Positions 1 through 7,398 of a stretch of 29,527 nucleotides of DNA are shown here, piece after piece. The DNA lies in NCBI GenBank assembly GCA_023415575.1, contig JAEZKF010000030.1, forward strand, positions 1 to 29,527, read 5' to 3'. This DNA comes from Bacillota bacterium. Its GTDB lineage: Bacteria > Bacillota > Clostridia > Oscillospirales > Ruminococcaceae. Position 1 is the first letter of the stretch. Every line of letters begins with the position of its first letter. The notes under the pieces were generated by a model. It searched no databases. It saw only the letters and a program-made list of their open reading frames with translations, and had not been told where the DNA came from. The translations under genes and the position numbers were made by a program.

Positions 1-76
1 CTGCAATGTCGGAAGGAGTACGCCGCAGTTCCGGATCCGCTGTGAGTCTTCCCATAATAATGGCCCTGTTCAACAT
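1..76 (-). CDS. ssb: Single-stranded DNA-binding protein SSB, N-terminal part
   Basis: Only the first 25 codons lie in the window; the gene continues past base 1. The visible start, MLNRAIIMGRLTADPEL, matches the first strand of the SSB OB fold (the NxxxLxGRLTxDPEL pattern). SSB coats single-stranded DNA during replication and repair. The ATG is at 76-74 and is preceded by a GGAGGT ribosome-binding site at 90-85. The gene starts 28 bases after the rpsF stop, giving the usual rpsF-ssb(-rpsR) operon. Transcription probably comes from the rpsF promoter at 513-541. The family call is firm from context and motif, but most of the protein cannot be inspected. Confidence 0.9.
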   Translation of the reverse strand, partial: MLNRAIIMGRLTADPELRRTPSDIA

Positions 77-104
77 AAGCTGTTACCTCCCAATAGCTGT
101 TTTA

Positions 105-401
105 CTACTTCTCCTCTTTGTTAACGATAATGGAACGCAGAATACCGTCCGTAATCTTGTACACACGGTCAAGCTCAGCAGGGAACTCAGGGGAGCTTGT
201 GAAATTCACAAGGTAGTAATACCCCTCGGTCTCGTCGTTGATGGGATATGCAAGTCTGCGCTTGCCCCACTCATTCACCGACTCAATGGTTCCGTTCTGC
301 TCGATGAGTGCCTTGAACTTCTCAAAGCATTCGGTTACAGCGGTTTCGTCCAGCTTTGTGCTGACAACGAAAATGGTCTCGTAAGCTACTGCCTTAGACA
401 T
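105..401 (-). CDS. rpsF: 30S ribosomal protein S6
   Basis: 98 residues, the normal length for bacterial S6, a small-subunit protein that binds 16S rRNA together with S18. The sequence opens MSKAVAYETIFVV and carries the typical S6 segments: a YETIFVV first strand, WGKRRLAYPI in the middle, and a YYYLVNF strand. The ATG has a strong GGAGGTG ribosome-binding site about ten bases upstream. It is the first gene of an rpsF-ssb operon on the minus strand. A consensus promoter (513-541) lies about 105 bases upstream, leaving a leader with three small hairpins that may serve S6:S18 autoregulation (inference). Nothing is truncated. Confidence 0.97.
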   Translation of the reverse strand: MSKAVAYETIFVVSTKLDETAVTECFEKFKALIEQNGTIESVNEWGKRRLAYPINDETEGYYYLVNFTSSPEFPAELDRVYKITDGILRSIIVNKEEK

Positions 402-506
402 AGTCTTTACACCTCCTTTTGGACTTAAGGCCCCGTTAGGGGCAAGGATGATAGCTGATAATCAGTATCGAAAATCAGCTTATAATTATACCATTAGCGG
501 TATAAC
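402..506 (-). promoter_or_regulatory. Structured 5' leader of rpsF
   Basis: This is the predicted untranslated leader between the rpsF promoter and its start codon. On the RNA strand it shows three hairpins in order: TATACC/GGTATA (504-487, six pairs, six-base loop) at the very 5' end, AGCTGAT/ATCAGCT (480-453, seven pairs), and GCCCC/GGGGC (443-430, four-base loop) just before the ribosome-binding site. The S6:S18 complex is known to bind a hairpin containing a CCG triplet in rpsF leaders of many bacteria. A CCG is present where the first hairpin opens (493-491). Assigning it to that motif is inference. Confidence 0.45.
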
Positions 507-512
507 AGAAAA

Positions 513-541
513 ATTATAGCAGACAGTTGCAGGCTTGTCAA
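513..541 (-). promoter_or_regulatory. Sigma-A promoter of rpsF-ssb
   Basis: On the minus strand this is a perfect consensus: TTGACA (541-536), a 17-base spacer, then TATAAT (518-513). The predicted transcription start is near 506. It reads into rpsF. It sits between galU and rpsF, so the ribosomal operon does not depend on readthrough from galU. Confidence 0.9.
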
Positions 542-561
542 ATAGATAATGCCTTTTTGTA

Positions 562-1431
562 TTACAAATCAGCGGTTATACCCTTTAGGTACTCGCGGAA
601 GGACGAGCCTACCTCGGGGTGACTTAAGCCAACCTCGACAATCGCCTGAAGGATGCCCAGCTTATTGCCCATGTCATAGCGCACGCCCTCGTAATTAACG
701 CCGATAATACCCTCGGTTCGGGCAAGCACCGCCATCGCATCAGTCAGCTGAAGCTCGCCGCCTGCACCGGGTTTAGTGTTCTCCAAGATGGGGAAGATAG
801 AAGGCGGTAAAACGCACCGTCCGAGGATGGCGAATAGGGACATCACCTGCTCAGGGCGCGGCTTTTCCACCATATCAGTGATGTTATACAGCCTATCGCG
901 GATATGGTCGGCCTTCATCGAGCAGTATTTGCCGATCTCCTCGCGCGAAACCTCCTTAATACCCACGACACCCTTGCCGTACTCCTCATAGGCGCGGCAG
1001 AGCTGCCCGCAGGCGGGGTTATCAGAGATAATCACATCATCGCCGTACAGCACGGCAAAGGGCTCATCGCCTACAAAGGCCTTAGCGCACAAAACGGCGT
1101 GCCCTAAGCCCAGAGGCTGTTTTTGGCGGATATACTGAATGTTTGCAAGGTTTGAGATGGAAAGCATCTCATTGTAAAGCTCGGTTTTGCCGGATTTGAG
1201 CAGCTTTTCTTCAAGCTCCGGTGCCCGGTCAAAGTGATCCTCTACCGTGGTTTTGCCGCGGCTTGTGATGATGAGGATATCCTCAATGCCCGAGCGCACG
1301 GCTTCCTCCACAATATACTGGATGGCGGGTTTGTCTACGATGGGCAGCATCTCTTTTGGCATGCTCTTGGATGCGGGCAGCACACGGGTGCCAAGTCCAG
1401 CGGCGGGGATAACCGCCTTTTTAATCTTCAT
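562..1431 (-). CDS. galU: UTP-glucose-1-phosphate uridylyltransferase
   Basis: 289 residues, typical of bacterial GalU. It makes UDP-glucose from UTP and glucose 1-phosphate in the cytoplasm, a precursor for glycolipids, teichoic acids and capsule. The nucleotide-binding loop AAGLGTRVLP is at residues 10-19, followed by KEMLPIVDKP (26-35), which contains the conserved catalytic lysine region. The later segments VEKP and GGELQLTDA are also GalU hallmarks. The ATG is preceded by an AAAGGCGAG ribosome-binding site. The gene lies 33 bases downstream of the zinc-ribbon membrane protein gene on the same strand and is probably transcribed with it. I see no clear intrinsic terminator before the rpsF promoter. 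Confidence 0.96.
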   Translation of the reverse strand: MKIKKAVIPAAGLGTRVLPASKSMPKEMLPIVDKPAIQYIVEEAVRSGIEDILIITSRGKTTVEDHFDRAPELEEKLLKSGKTELYNEMLSISNLANIQYIRQKQPLGLGHAVLCAKAFVGDEPFAVLYGDDVIISDNPACGQLCRAYEEYGKGVVGIKEVSREEIGKYCSMKADHIRDRLYNITDMVEKPRPEQVMSLFAILGRCVLPPSIFPILENTKPGAGGELQLTDAMAVLARTEGIIGVNYEGVRYDMGNKLGILQAIVEVGLSHPEVGSSFREYLKGITADL

Positions 1432-1464
1432 TGATAAAATCTCGCCTTTCAGTGTGTTTTGATG

Positions 1465-2442
1465 TTACCCCATAGAGGGCAATACAAGAAAGAAGCTGAT
1501 TAGAACATCTGAAAAGATAAACAGTAAAAACGCAGTAATCGCAAGGCCGACAATCAGCCCCGTGCGCAAGCCGCCGTGCTTTTTCAGGGCGGCATAATAC
1601 TGCTGCACATCGGTGTACTTGCCTTTTAAAGTCCTAATGCAATCGAACACATGGCGCTTATACAGGTAGTTTGAGAACACACCCAGTAATCCTGAGATAA
1701 TCCAGTATATATAGTTAATTATCTGCGAGATTTCAAGCAGCTGCTGGGCGCGCGGCGGAAGGTTTTGCAAAAAGCCTATGGCATCCGCGGCAATCCTGTC
1801 GTAGTTTTCAATTACCAGCATATAGCCGGGGATAAGGCGGATGAGGAAAATCGCTGCAAGCAGTACCCCCAGCGAGTACATGCGCCTGCCGCAAAAGTAT
1901 AGGGCGTTGCCGAAAAAGGCAGCCCAGTTCCAGGATGCGCGCTTCTTTGTCATGCTCATCGCCTTAAAGCGCGGCAGGTAGTAATAGGAGCTTGGGCCGA
2001 TAAACATCGCAATCTCCTTTACGGGGATATCATCAATCGTCTCATCGGCATGAAGCCCGCCATACGGTGTAGTAAAGGGGTTGTACGGCATAACAAATAC
2101 CTGCGGACCGGGCTGGCCCTGCTGGGTATTCATATCCGAGTCGACCGGCGGCTTTGCGGTGTTGTTAAGCAGGCTGCCGCAGACCTCGCAGTAGATATTC
2201 TGCGGCGGGTTGAGCGTGTCACACCGCGGGCAGCGCGCAGGGGCGTTGCCATCTATGGTCTGCTTGGGCGGTCTGCGCCATTCCTCGCCGGTTGCGTGCT
2301 TTTCTACATAGGCACACTCGCCGCGGGTCTCATAACAGCCTCTGTGATGCGGCGCTCCGCAATCGGGACAAACGACTACGTCGTCCTTGTCTTTGAATAC
2401 TTCCCCGCAAACGGGGCATCGAATTCCGTCGTATCTTCCCAT
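1465..2442 (-). CDS. RING-like/zinc-ribbon membrane protein with DUF2628-type region
   Basis: 325 residues from the chosen ATG at 2442. The N-terminus has a RING-finger-like cluster (C9xxC12, C25xxC28, H32/H33, C36, C43), then a zinc ribbon (C71xxC74, C85xxC88). A Pro/Gln-rich linker follows. The C-terminal half begins with a Trp-Asn-Trp-Ala-Ala segment and has hydrophobic stretches typical of DUF2628 proteins. The biological function is unknown. An in-frame ATG at 2541 would add 33 residues, but the predicted promoter (2500-2528, start near 2493) lies inside that extension. The 2442 ATG also has an AGAGGA ribosome-binding site, so I prefer it. It is probably co-transcribed with galU, and diverges from the padR operon. 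Confidence 0.82.
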   Translation of the reverse strand: MGRYDGIRCPVCGEVFKDKDDVVVCPDCGAPHHRGCYETRGECAYVEKHATGEEWRRPPKQTIDGNAPARCPRCDTLNPPQNIYCEVCGSLLNNTAKPPVDSDMNTQQGQPGPQVFVMPYNPFTTPYGGLHADETIDDIPVKEIAMFIGPSSYYYLPRFKAMSMTKKRASWNWAAFFGNALYFCGRRMYSLGVLLAAIFLIRLIPGYMLVIENYDRIAADAIGFLQNLPPRAQQLLEISQIINYIYWIISGLLGVFSNYLYKRHVFDCIRTLKGKYTDVQQYYAALKKHGGLRTGLIVGLAITAFLLFIFSDVLISFFLVLPSMG

Positions 2443-2499
2443 AGGCACATCCTCTGTATCGTAATGTGGTACTTTGTTATCATTGCTTAACTGTATTTC

Positions 2500-2528
2500 A
2501 TTATAAACGAATCCCATATAAAAGCCAA
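2500..2528 (-). promoter_or_regulatory. Promoter of the zinc-ribbon membrane protein gene
   Basis: On the minus strand: TTGGCT (2528-2523), a 17-base spacer, TATAAT (2505-2500), with a predicted start near 2493. The perfect -10 and ideal spacer make it convincing. It decides the translation start of the gene downstream, because it lies inside the longer in-frame extension. Confidence 0.7.
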
Positions 2529-2576
2529 TAAAAAATACCAATATTAAAAGTTTATTTACCGTTTATTCAATAGCAC

Positions 2577-2605
2577 TTGACACATAATACCATGTAGTAT
2601 ATAGT
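2577..2605 (+). promoter_or_regulatory. Promoter of padR operon with inverted repeat over the -10
   Basis: TTGACA (2577-2582), a 17-base spacer and TATAGT (2600-2605). An inverted repeat CATGT (2591-2595) / ACATG (2609-2613) brackets the -10 box and the predicted start. PadR-family proteins commonly bind ATGT/ACAT palindromes and repress their own operons, so this is a plausible autoregulatory operator. The 13-base gap between arms is longer than the usual eight, so the operator call is tentative. Confidence 0.75.
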
Positions 2606-2629
2606 ATAACATGAAACGAGGTGATAATT

Positions 2630-2956
2630 TTGGATATACAGTTAAAAAGAGGATTACTTGAAATATGCGTGCTCACCTCCCTAAGCGGCAAGGACTCATA
2701 TGGATACCAAATAATTAAGGACATCAGCCCTCATATCGAAATCTCCGAATCAACCCTATACCCAATCCTAAAACGGCTGGAGGCAGGCGAGTATCTTGAA
2801 GTGTATTCGGTAGAGCATAACAGCCGGTTGCGAAAGTACTACAGAATTACCGAGGCAGGAAGAAAGAAAATCATTGATTTTCTGGAAGAGTGGAAAGAAG
2901 TTACCAGGGTAATTCGTTATATCAGTGAAGAAATGGGGTATGAGAGAGATGAATAA
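2630..2956 (+). CDS. PadR family transcriptional regulator
   Basis: 108 residues, the short PadR form. The N-terminal winged helix contains the hallmark pattern DSYGYQIIKDI followed by SESTLYPILKRLE, then a wing ending in LRKYYRIT. PadR proteins are cytoplasmic dimeric repressors, often responding to envelope-active compounds. I place the start at the TTG at 2630: GAGGTGAT lies five bases before it, and the resulting MDIQLKRGLLE is the usual beginning of this subfamily. The GTG at 2621 falls inside that ribosome-binding site. The 3' end overlaps the DUF1700 gene by eight bases, so the three-gene cassette is translationally coupled. It likely represses its own operon through the inverted repeat at 2591-2613. 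Confidence 0.93.
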   Translation: MDIQLKRGLLEICVLTSLSGKDSYGYQIIKDISPHIEISESTLYPILKRLEAGEYLEVYSVEHNSRLRKYYRITEAGRKKIIDFLEEWKEVTRVIRYISEEMGYERDE

Positions 2957-3557
2957 AGCGGAATTTGCATCACAGCTGTCCGAAAAGTTACATGGTCTAT
3001 CGCAAAGCGAGGTGGAAAAATCCATCGCCTTTTATACCGAGATGATTGATGACCGGATGGAAGACGGCATGGATGAAGAGGAAGCCGTCAGTGCCATGGG
3101 CGATATAAGCGAGATAGCAAAAGAAATCATGCTGGCTGCACCGCTGCCGACTTTGGTAAAGGCGAAGATGAAGCCGCAGCATCAACTTAAGGCATGGGAA
3201 ATTGTACTGACTTTTCTGGGCTTCCCGCTATGGTTTCCGCTCGCAATCGCCTTCTTTATGGTGGTACTTTCGGTGTACATTACGGTATGGTCAGTTATTA
3301 TTTCGCTGTACGCAGTGGTACTTGCGCTTGTGTGCAGCGGGTTTGCGGGAATCGTCGGTGCCTTTATGCTTTTACCTCAAAGCATTGTAGCCAGTTTATT
3401 CATGCTCGGTAGTTCTGCAGTGGCTCTGGGACTGGGAATATTCTCGTTTCTTGGGGTCAATAGGCTGTCCGTCTGGTTGGTGGGCCTCACAAAAAGGTTT
3501 TTACGCGCAGTTAAATCGCTGTTTATTGCTAAAGATGAGAGGAGAGTAACCGTATGA
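2949..3557 (+). CDS. DUF1700 family membrane protein
   Basis: 202 residues from the preferred ATG at 2949. In-frame ATGs at 2925 and 2940 are possible but would lengthen the overlap with padR. The N-terminal ~60 residues match the conserved DUF1700 head: MNKAEF, then a QSEVEKSIAFYTEMIDD-like helix and an EEEAVSAMGD helix. The rest is hydrophobic with about four membrane segments (roughly residues 80-190) and a basic tail. Function is unknown. Such genes regularly sit between a PadR regulator and a DUF4097 protein, exactly as here, and the stop overlaps the next start by four bases. A role in an envelope-stress module is inferred from context. Confidence 0.88.
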   Translation: MNKAEFASQLSEKLHGLSQSEVEKSIAFYTEMIDDRMEDGMDEEEAVSAMGDISEIAKEIMLAAPLPTLVKAKMKPQHQLKAWEIVLTFLGFPLWFPLAIAFFMVVLSVYITVWSVIISLYAVVLALVCSGFAGIVGAFMLLPQSIVASLFMLGSSAVALGLGIFSFLGVNRLSVWLVGLTKRFLRAVKSLFIAKDERRVTV

Positions 3558-4804
3558 AGCCACTAACCAAGCGGCTGCTTTATATTGGTGCAGCATGTGT
3601 CATAGTAGGTTTATTGTTTGTTATTCTATCTTTTGCTATTGGAGGATTTCGGCTACAGGCGCTCAATACCGGTCTGCCCTATGAAGAAAAGCATTACACC
3701 TACCCATCAAATAAGGTGAAAAGCCTGAGTGTCAACGGTGGGTTCTGTGATATTAAACTCATTCCATCCGCTAAAAGCGAATTTCAGATTACCACCTATG
3801 AGAACGAGCAGGTGCATTATGAGATTAACCTTTCCTCAACAGGTGAACTAATCATAAAACAAATCGTCAACGCACGGTGGTACGACAATTTTGGGATTAT
3901 CCTTTCCTCAGCAAGTGAACGAACCAAAAACCAAATCTTCAACACACGGTGGTACAACAACGTTATAATTGGTGATCTCACGGACTCGTCCATCGTTATT
4001 GAGATTCCCGAGGAGTTCATAGGTAAAATCGATGTGTTGACAAAGAGCGGTAAAATCAATACATCAGAGCTTAAGCTTGGGGATGAGACTGTACTTAGCA
4101 CAAGTTCCGGTGATATTACAGTAAGCGGATTATCCGCTTCAAAGCAAATCTCCATTAACTCAAGAAGCGGTAAAATCCATGCCTCAGAACTTAAACTAAA
4201 CGATGCGGTTATACTTAGCACAAGATCTGGTGATATCAGAATAAGCGGGCTATCCGCTTCAAACCGAATCTCCATCAACTCAAAGAGCGGTGGAATTAGG
4301 CTCGATAACCTATCGACTGACAGTGACCTTGAGATTACATCATCTTCGGGTGATATAGAAGCATCAGCTGTGAATGTAGGCGGCAGAATGTTGGCAGATT
4401 CCAAGAGCGGCAGTATCAATATTGAGGAAGGTACCGTACAGAGAGATTTATCCACTACGAGTTCTCCAGGCAATATCAGTATTCGAAAGATTCAAGTTGC
4501 TCAGAACATCTTAATCATGTCAAGAAGCGGCAGGGTTTCCATGCAGGAGACAAATGCAAATGGTGATGTTACTGTTGAAACCCGGTCAGGGAGTATCCAT
4601 TTTCAGGCTCTTTGCGCAAACAACATCAGTTTTACATCATCCAGCGGTGAGGTAAATGGAACGATTGACGATGCAACGAAAAACTACACAATAACCTACA
4701 AATCAAAAAGCGGCGATGTCAAACTTCCTGAGTCAGGCAACGGCGGTAAGCGGCTGAGTGTTACAACCCAATCCGGCGATATCAAGATTCGTTTTACAAA
4801 GTAG
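3554..4804 (+). CDS. DUF4097 family beta-strand repeat protein, membrane anchored
   Basis: 416 residues. One membrane segment (about residues 8-30) is followed by an extracytoplasmic region made of short repeats of the form S-[KRS]-SG-[DKS]-I, about twenty residues apart. This is the DUF4097 (adhesin-like right-handed beta-solenoid) signature. Two internal duplications are visible: a 24-residue unit repeated once around NARWYDN/NTRWYNN (residues 93-140), and a 40-residue unit starting at SGKI-165 and repeated at 205. It is the third gene of the padR cassette, overlapping the second by four bases and ending at a hairpin terminator. The ligand is not known. The family is usually shorter, so the expansions are notable. 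Confidence 0.87.
   Translation: MKPLTKRLLYIGAACVIVGLLFVILSFAIGGFRLQALNTGLPYEEKHYTYPSNKVKSLSVNGGFCDIKLIPSAKSEFQITTYENEQVHYEINLSSTGELIIKQIVNARWYDNFGIILSSASERTKNQIFNTRWYNNVIIGDLTDSSIVIEIPEEFIGKIDVLTKSGKINTSELKLGDETVLSTSSGDITVSGLSASKQISINSRSGKIHASELKLNDAVILSTRSGDIRISGLSASNRISINSKSGGIRLDNLSTDSDLEITSSSGDIEASAVNVGGRMLADSKSGSINIEEGTVQRDLSTTSSPGNISIRKIQVAQNILIMSRSGRVSMQETNANGDVTVETRSGSIHFQALCANNISFTSSSGEVNGTIDDATKNYTITYKSKSGDVKLPESGNGGKRLSVTTQSGDIKIRFTK
3829..3972 (+). repeat. 72-bp tandem duplication inside the DUF4097 gene
   Basis: Two adjacent 72-base units, 3829-3900 and 3901-3972. Both begin CCTTTCCTCA and share ACGGTGGTACRACAAYNTT near their ends. They encode two 24-residue copies containing NARWYDN and NTRWYNN. 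The frame is kept. Differences are scattered, so the duplication is not brand new. Confidence 0.8.
4046..4285 (+). repeat. 120-bp tandem duplication inside the DUF4097 gene
   Basis: Two adjacent 120-base units, 4046-4165 and 4166-4285, about four-fifths identical by eye. Each begins AGCGGTAAAATC and encodes a 40-residue block that runs from SGKI through SELKL, SGDI and SGLSAS to SIN. A more diverged third copy follows from 4286. The in-frame unit equals two turns of the ~20-residue strand repeat. Confidence 0.85.
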
Positions 4805-4815
4805 CGTTTCTATAC

Positions 4816-4850
4816 AGCGCAGGACACATTCGGTGTTCCTGCGCTGTTTG
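4816..4850 (+). terminator. Hairpin terminator after the padR cassette
   Basis: AGCGCAGGA-CAC (4816-4827) pairs with GTG-T-TCCTGCGCT (4833-4845), with one bulged T and a five-base loop. Only a short T-run follows (4847-4849). It lies 12 bases after the DUF4097 stop. Confidence 0.75.
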
Positions 4851-4880
4851 CTTATACGCGGGGCTTTGTGCCACAATTGC

Positions 4881-4909
4881 TTTACAACAAAACAAACCTA
4901 CCTTATAAT
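4881..4909 (+). promoter_or_regulatory. Promoter of prfB
   Basis: TTTACA (4881-4886), a 17-base spacer and TATAAT (4904-4909), a near-perfect sigma-A promoter. The predicted start is near 4916, about 74 bases before the prfB ATG. It may also drive azlC and azlD, as no terminator separates them. Confidence 0.85.
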
Positions 4910-4989
4910 AGAATCTGCACTGCAAGCGAATTGATGCTTAAGCAATTTGCAATAGTTTGATGCCGTACATCGGCAGAATGGGGCTATGT

Positions 4990-6102
4990 ATGCTGATATA
5001 TGAAGAACTCAAACAGCGTTTAACCGGCTTTGCGGACGAGCTTGAAGATCTTGCCGACGCATTGTCGCTTGATAAAACGCAGGACGAAATCGCCTACCTT
5101 GAGGAGCAGACGATGGCGCCCGGCTTCTGGGATGACCCGACCGGCTCTCAGAAGGTTTTGCAGAAGATTGCGCAAGGCAAGGCAAAGATAACAAACTACG
5201 AAAAGCTTAAAACCTCTTACGAGGACGCGCTGGCCCTCATCGAGCTCGCCGACGAAAGCGAGGACGAATCTCTGTACGATGAGGCAGTACATGAGGTTGA
5301 CGCATTCGAGAACGCGCTGACCGAGGCGCGTCTTGCAACCCTGCTTACCGGCGAGTACGATTCAAACAACGCCATTCTCACCTTCCACGCGGGGGCGGGC
5401 GGCACCGAGGCGCAGGACTGGGCCCAGATGCTCTACCGCATGTACACCCGCTGGGCAGAGCGCCACGGCTTCCGCTACAAGGTACTCGACTACCTAGACG
5501 GCGAGGAGGCGGGCCTGAAAAGCGCATCCATCCTCATTGAGGGCACCAACGCCTATGGATACTTAAAAAGCGAGGCGGGCGTGCACCGCTTGGTGCGCAT
5601 CTCGCCCTTTGATTCCTCTGGCCGCAGGCATACATCCTTTGCATCGCTTGAGGTTATGCCGGAAATCGGCGAAGATATCCACATCGAGATTAAGGAAGAG
5701 GACCTGCGGGTGGACACCTACCGGTCCAGCGGCGCGGGCGGTCAGCACGTAAACAAGACCGAGTCCGCCGTCCGCATTACCCATATTCCCACCGGCATCG
5801 TGGTGGCCTGCCAGCAGGAGCGCAGCCAGCGCCAGAACCGTGAAACCGCAATGACCATGCTCAAGTCCAAGCTTATTGAGATTAAGGAACGCGAGCATTA
5901 CGAAAAGATTGAGGACATCAAGGGTGTGCAGAAGGAGATTGCGTGGGGCAGCCAAATTCGCTCCTATGTATTCATGCCCTACACCCTTGCAAAAGACCAC
6001 CGCACGGGTTATGAATCGGGCAATATCAACGCCGTCATGGATGGAGAGATTGACGGCTTTATAAACGCATACCTCAAGGCAAAGAGCGCAGGACAGCTCT
6101 AA
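4990..6102 (+). CDS. prfB: Peptide chain release factor 2 (no programmed frameshift)
   Basis: 370 residues from ATG 4990. Reads UGA and UAA stop codons and triggers peptide release on the ribosome. The stop-recognition tripeptide SPF is at residues 205-207 and the catalytic GGQ at 250-252, the same numbers as in E. coli RF2. Many prfB genes need a +1 frameshift at CUU-UGA near codon 25. Here the matching place reads CTT GAT (5068-5073) with no extra T and no in-frame stop, and no AGGGGG-like element precedes it, so the gene is read straight through and this autoregulation is absent. A TTG/ATG start 30-33 bases upstream is possible but would add a tail foreign to the family. Confidence 0.96.
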   Translation: MLIYEELKQRLTGFADELEDLADALSLDKTQDEIAYLEEQTMAPGFWDDPTGSQKVLQKIAQGKAKITNYEKLKTSYEDALALIELADESEDESLYDEAVHEVDAFENALTEARLATLLTGEYDSNNAILTFHAGAGGTEAQDWAQMLYRMYTRWAERHGFRYKVLDYLDGEEAGLKSASILIEGTNAYGYLKSEAGVHRLVRISPFDSSGRRHTSFASLEVMPEIGEDIHIEIKEEDLRVDTYRSSGAGGQHVNKTESAVRITHIPTGIVVACQQERSQRQNRETAMTMLKSKLIEIKEREHYEKIEDIKGVQKEIAWGSQIRSYVFMPYTLAKDHRTGYESGNINAVMDGEIDGFINAYLKAKSAGQL

Positions 6103-6134
6103 AAGGACAATCAGGACTGTGACAGGGGATTTTG

Positions 6135-6869
6135 ATGGAAGTAAAAAAGCACGGGATGAAAAAGGCGGTTAAGGCGGCACTTTCGGCGTCTTTTCCGGTG
6201 ATGCTCGGCTATGTGTTTGTGGGTATTGCGTTTGGGCTTCTGCTGCGCGAAAAGGGGTACGGCGTGTTATGGGCGCTGCTGATGAGCGCCACAATCTACG
6301 CCGGCTCGATGCAGTTTATCGCGATTAACTTCTTTTCGGGTGCATTTACCTTGTGGCAGGTGGCGGTGATGACCCTTGCCGTAAATCTCAGACACATGTT
6401 CTATGGCCTTTCGATGATTGAGCGGTTTAAGGGTATGGGCCGAAAAAAGCCATATATGATTTTTTCGCTCACCGATGAGACCTATTCGCTCTTATGCTCG
6501 GCTAAGGTGCCCGAAGGGGTAAAACCGCAGCGCTTTTTCTTTTTGGTGTCTCTCTTTGACCAGTGCTACTGGATAATCGGCTCCATCATCGGCTCACTTG
6601 CGGGCTCGCTGATTACCTTTAACACCACCGGCATTGATTTTGCGATGACGGCCCTGTTCTTAGTTATCTGCACCGAGCAGTGGCTTAACTACCCTACGCG
6701 CGCTCCCGCTATAATCGGGGCCTGTGCCGGTGTGGGGATGCTGCTTATCTTAGGTGCTGACCGTTTTATTATACCCGCAATGCTTGTGTCGGAACTTGTG
6801 CTCATGCTTGCGCGGCGCTCAATTGAGCAGAAAATTGACCCCGAAGACCCGGACGCCCCCGAGGGCTAA
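6135..6869 (+). CDS. azlC: AzlC family branched-chain amino acid exporter, large subunit
   Basis: 244 residues from ATG 6135, preceded by an AGGGG ribosome-binding site. AzlC with AzlD forms a membrane transporter that exports branched-chain amino acids and analogues. The sequence has the family's early hydrophobic segment FPVMLGYVFVGIAFGLL, then SATIYAGSMQFIAI and the MTLAVNLRHMFYGLS segment, and several further membrane helices. The C-terminal tail is acidic. It begins 32 bases after prfB and is followed 38 bases later by azlD, so all three are probably one transcript. The specific substrate cannot be read from sequence. Confidence 0.92.
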   Translation: MEVKKHGMKKAVKAALSASFPVMLGYVFVGIAFGLLLREKGYGVLWALLMSATIYAGSMQFIAINFFSGAFTLWQVAVMTLAVNLRHMFYGLSMIERFKGMGRKKPYMIFSLTDETYSLLCSAKVPEGVKPQRFFFLVSLFDQCYWIIGSIIGSLAGSLITFNTTGIDFAMTALFLVICTEQWLNYPTRAPAIIGACAGVGMLLILGADRFIIPAMLVSELVLMLARRSIEQKIDPEDPDAPEG

Positions 6870-6907
6870 ACTGCTTTCAGACATCACATAAAGGCAGGAA
6901 AATTGGT

Positions 6908-7243
6908 ATGACAATCTCTACGCAGCAGTCGCTCGGCATTATCCTCGTCGTGGCTGCCGTTACCTTTCTAACAAGACTTGCGCCCTTTGCGCTGTTTTCA
7001 AACGGAAGACCCACACCAAAGGCGGTTATCTACCTCGGCAGTGTTCTGCCGCCCGCGATTATGGCAATCCTCGTCATCTACTGCATGCGGTCGGTAGAGA
7101 TTACATCCTATCCGTTTGGCCTGCCGGAGCTGATTGCATCGGTATGCGTGGTAGGTCTGCACCTGTGGCGGCGCAACACCCTGCTAAGCATCCTTGCGGG
7201 CACGGCCATCTATATGATCTTGGTGCAGTTTGTGTTTGTATAA
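6908..7243 (+). CDS. azlD: AzlD family branched-chain amino acid exporter, small subunit
   Basis: 111 residues with three to four hydrophobic segments, the usual size of AzlD. Family features include VAAVTFLTRLAPFALF near the N-terminus, YLGSVLPPAIMAILVIYC in the middle, and LWRRNTLLSILAGTAIYMIL at the end. It partners with AzlC in branched-chain amino acid export. ATG at 6908 follows a GGCAGGAAA ribosome-binding site. A strong hairpin terminator lies just after the stop, closing the prfB-azlC-azlD group. Confidence 0.92.
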   Translation: MTISTQQSLGIILVVAAVTFLTRLAPFALFSNGRPTPKAVIYLGSVLPPAIMAILVIYCMRSVEITSYPFGLPELIASVCVVGLHLWRRNTLLSILAGTAIYMILVQFVFV

Positions 7244-7257
7244 GTCAATGTGATTTA

Positions 7258-7294
7258 CCCCTCTTATCGTGGCAACACGAAGGAGGGGCTTTTT
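7258..7294 (+). terminator. Intrinsic terminator after azlD
   Basis: CCCCTC (7258-7263) pairs with GAGGGG (7283-7288). An inner CGTG/CACG pair set closes a GCAA loop. A C and five Ts follow. Good terminator geometry, 14 bases after the azlD stop. Confidence 0.85.
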
Positions 7295-7398
7295 GCGCCT
7301 TAAGGCAGCTTTATAATGCGGCGGGAATGATGGTGTCAAATCGTCATGCCGTCGTTTTTATATACTAAGATATATGTTGCCGAATTATCATGGAATGA

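Noticed and set aside
6..428. Plus-strand ORF (140 codons) across the rpsF region
   Set aside because: Opposite rpsF and the ssb start, which are certain.
2443..2541. 33-residue N-terminal extension of the zinc-ribbon membrane protein
   Set aside because: The predicted promoter lies inside it, and the family begins just before the first zinc-binding cysteine pair.
3817..4473. Minus-strand ORF (218 codons) opposite the DUF4097 gene
   Set aside because: Its repeats mirror the plus-strand duplications; the plus-strand frame has the membrane helix and family signature.
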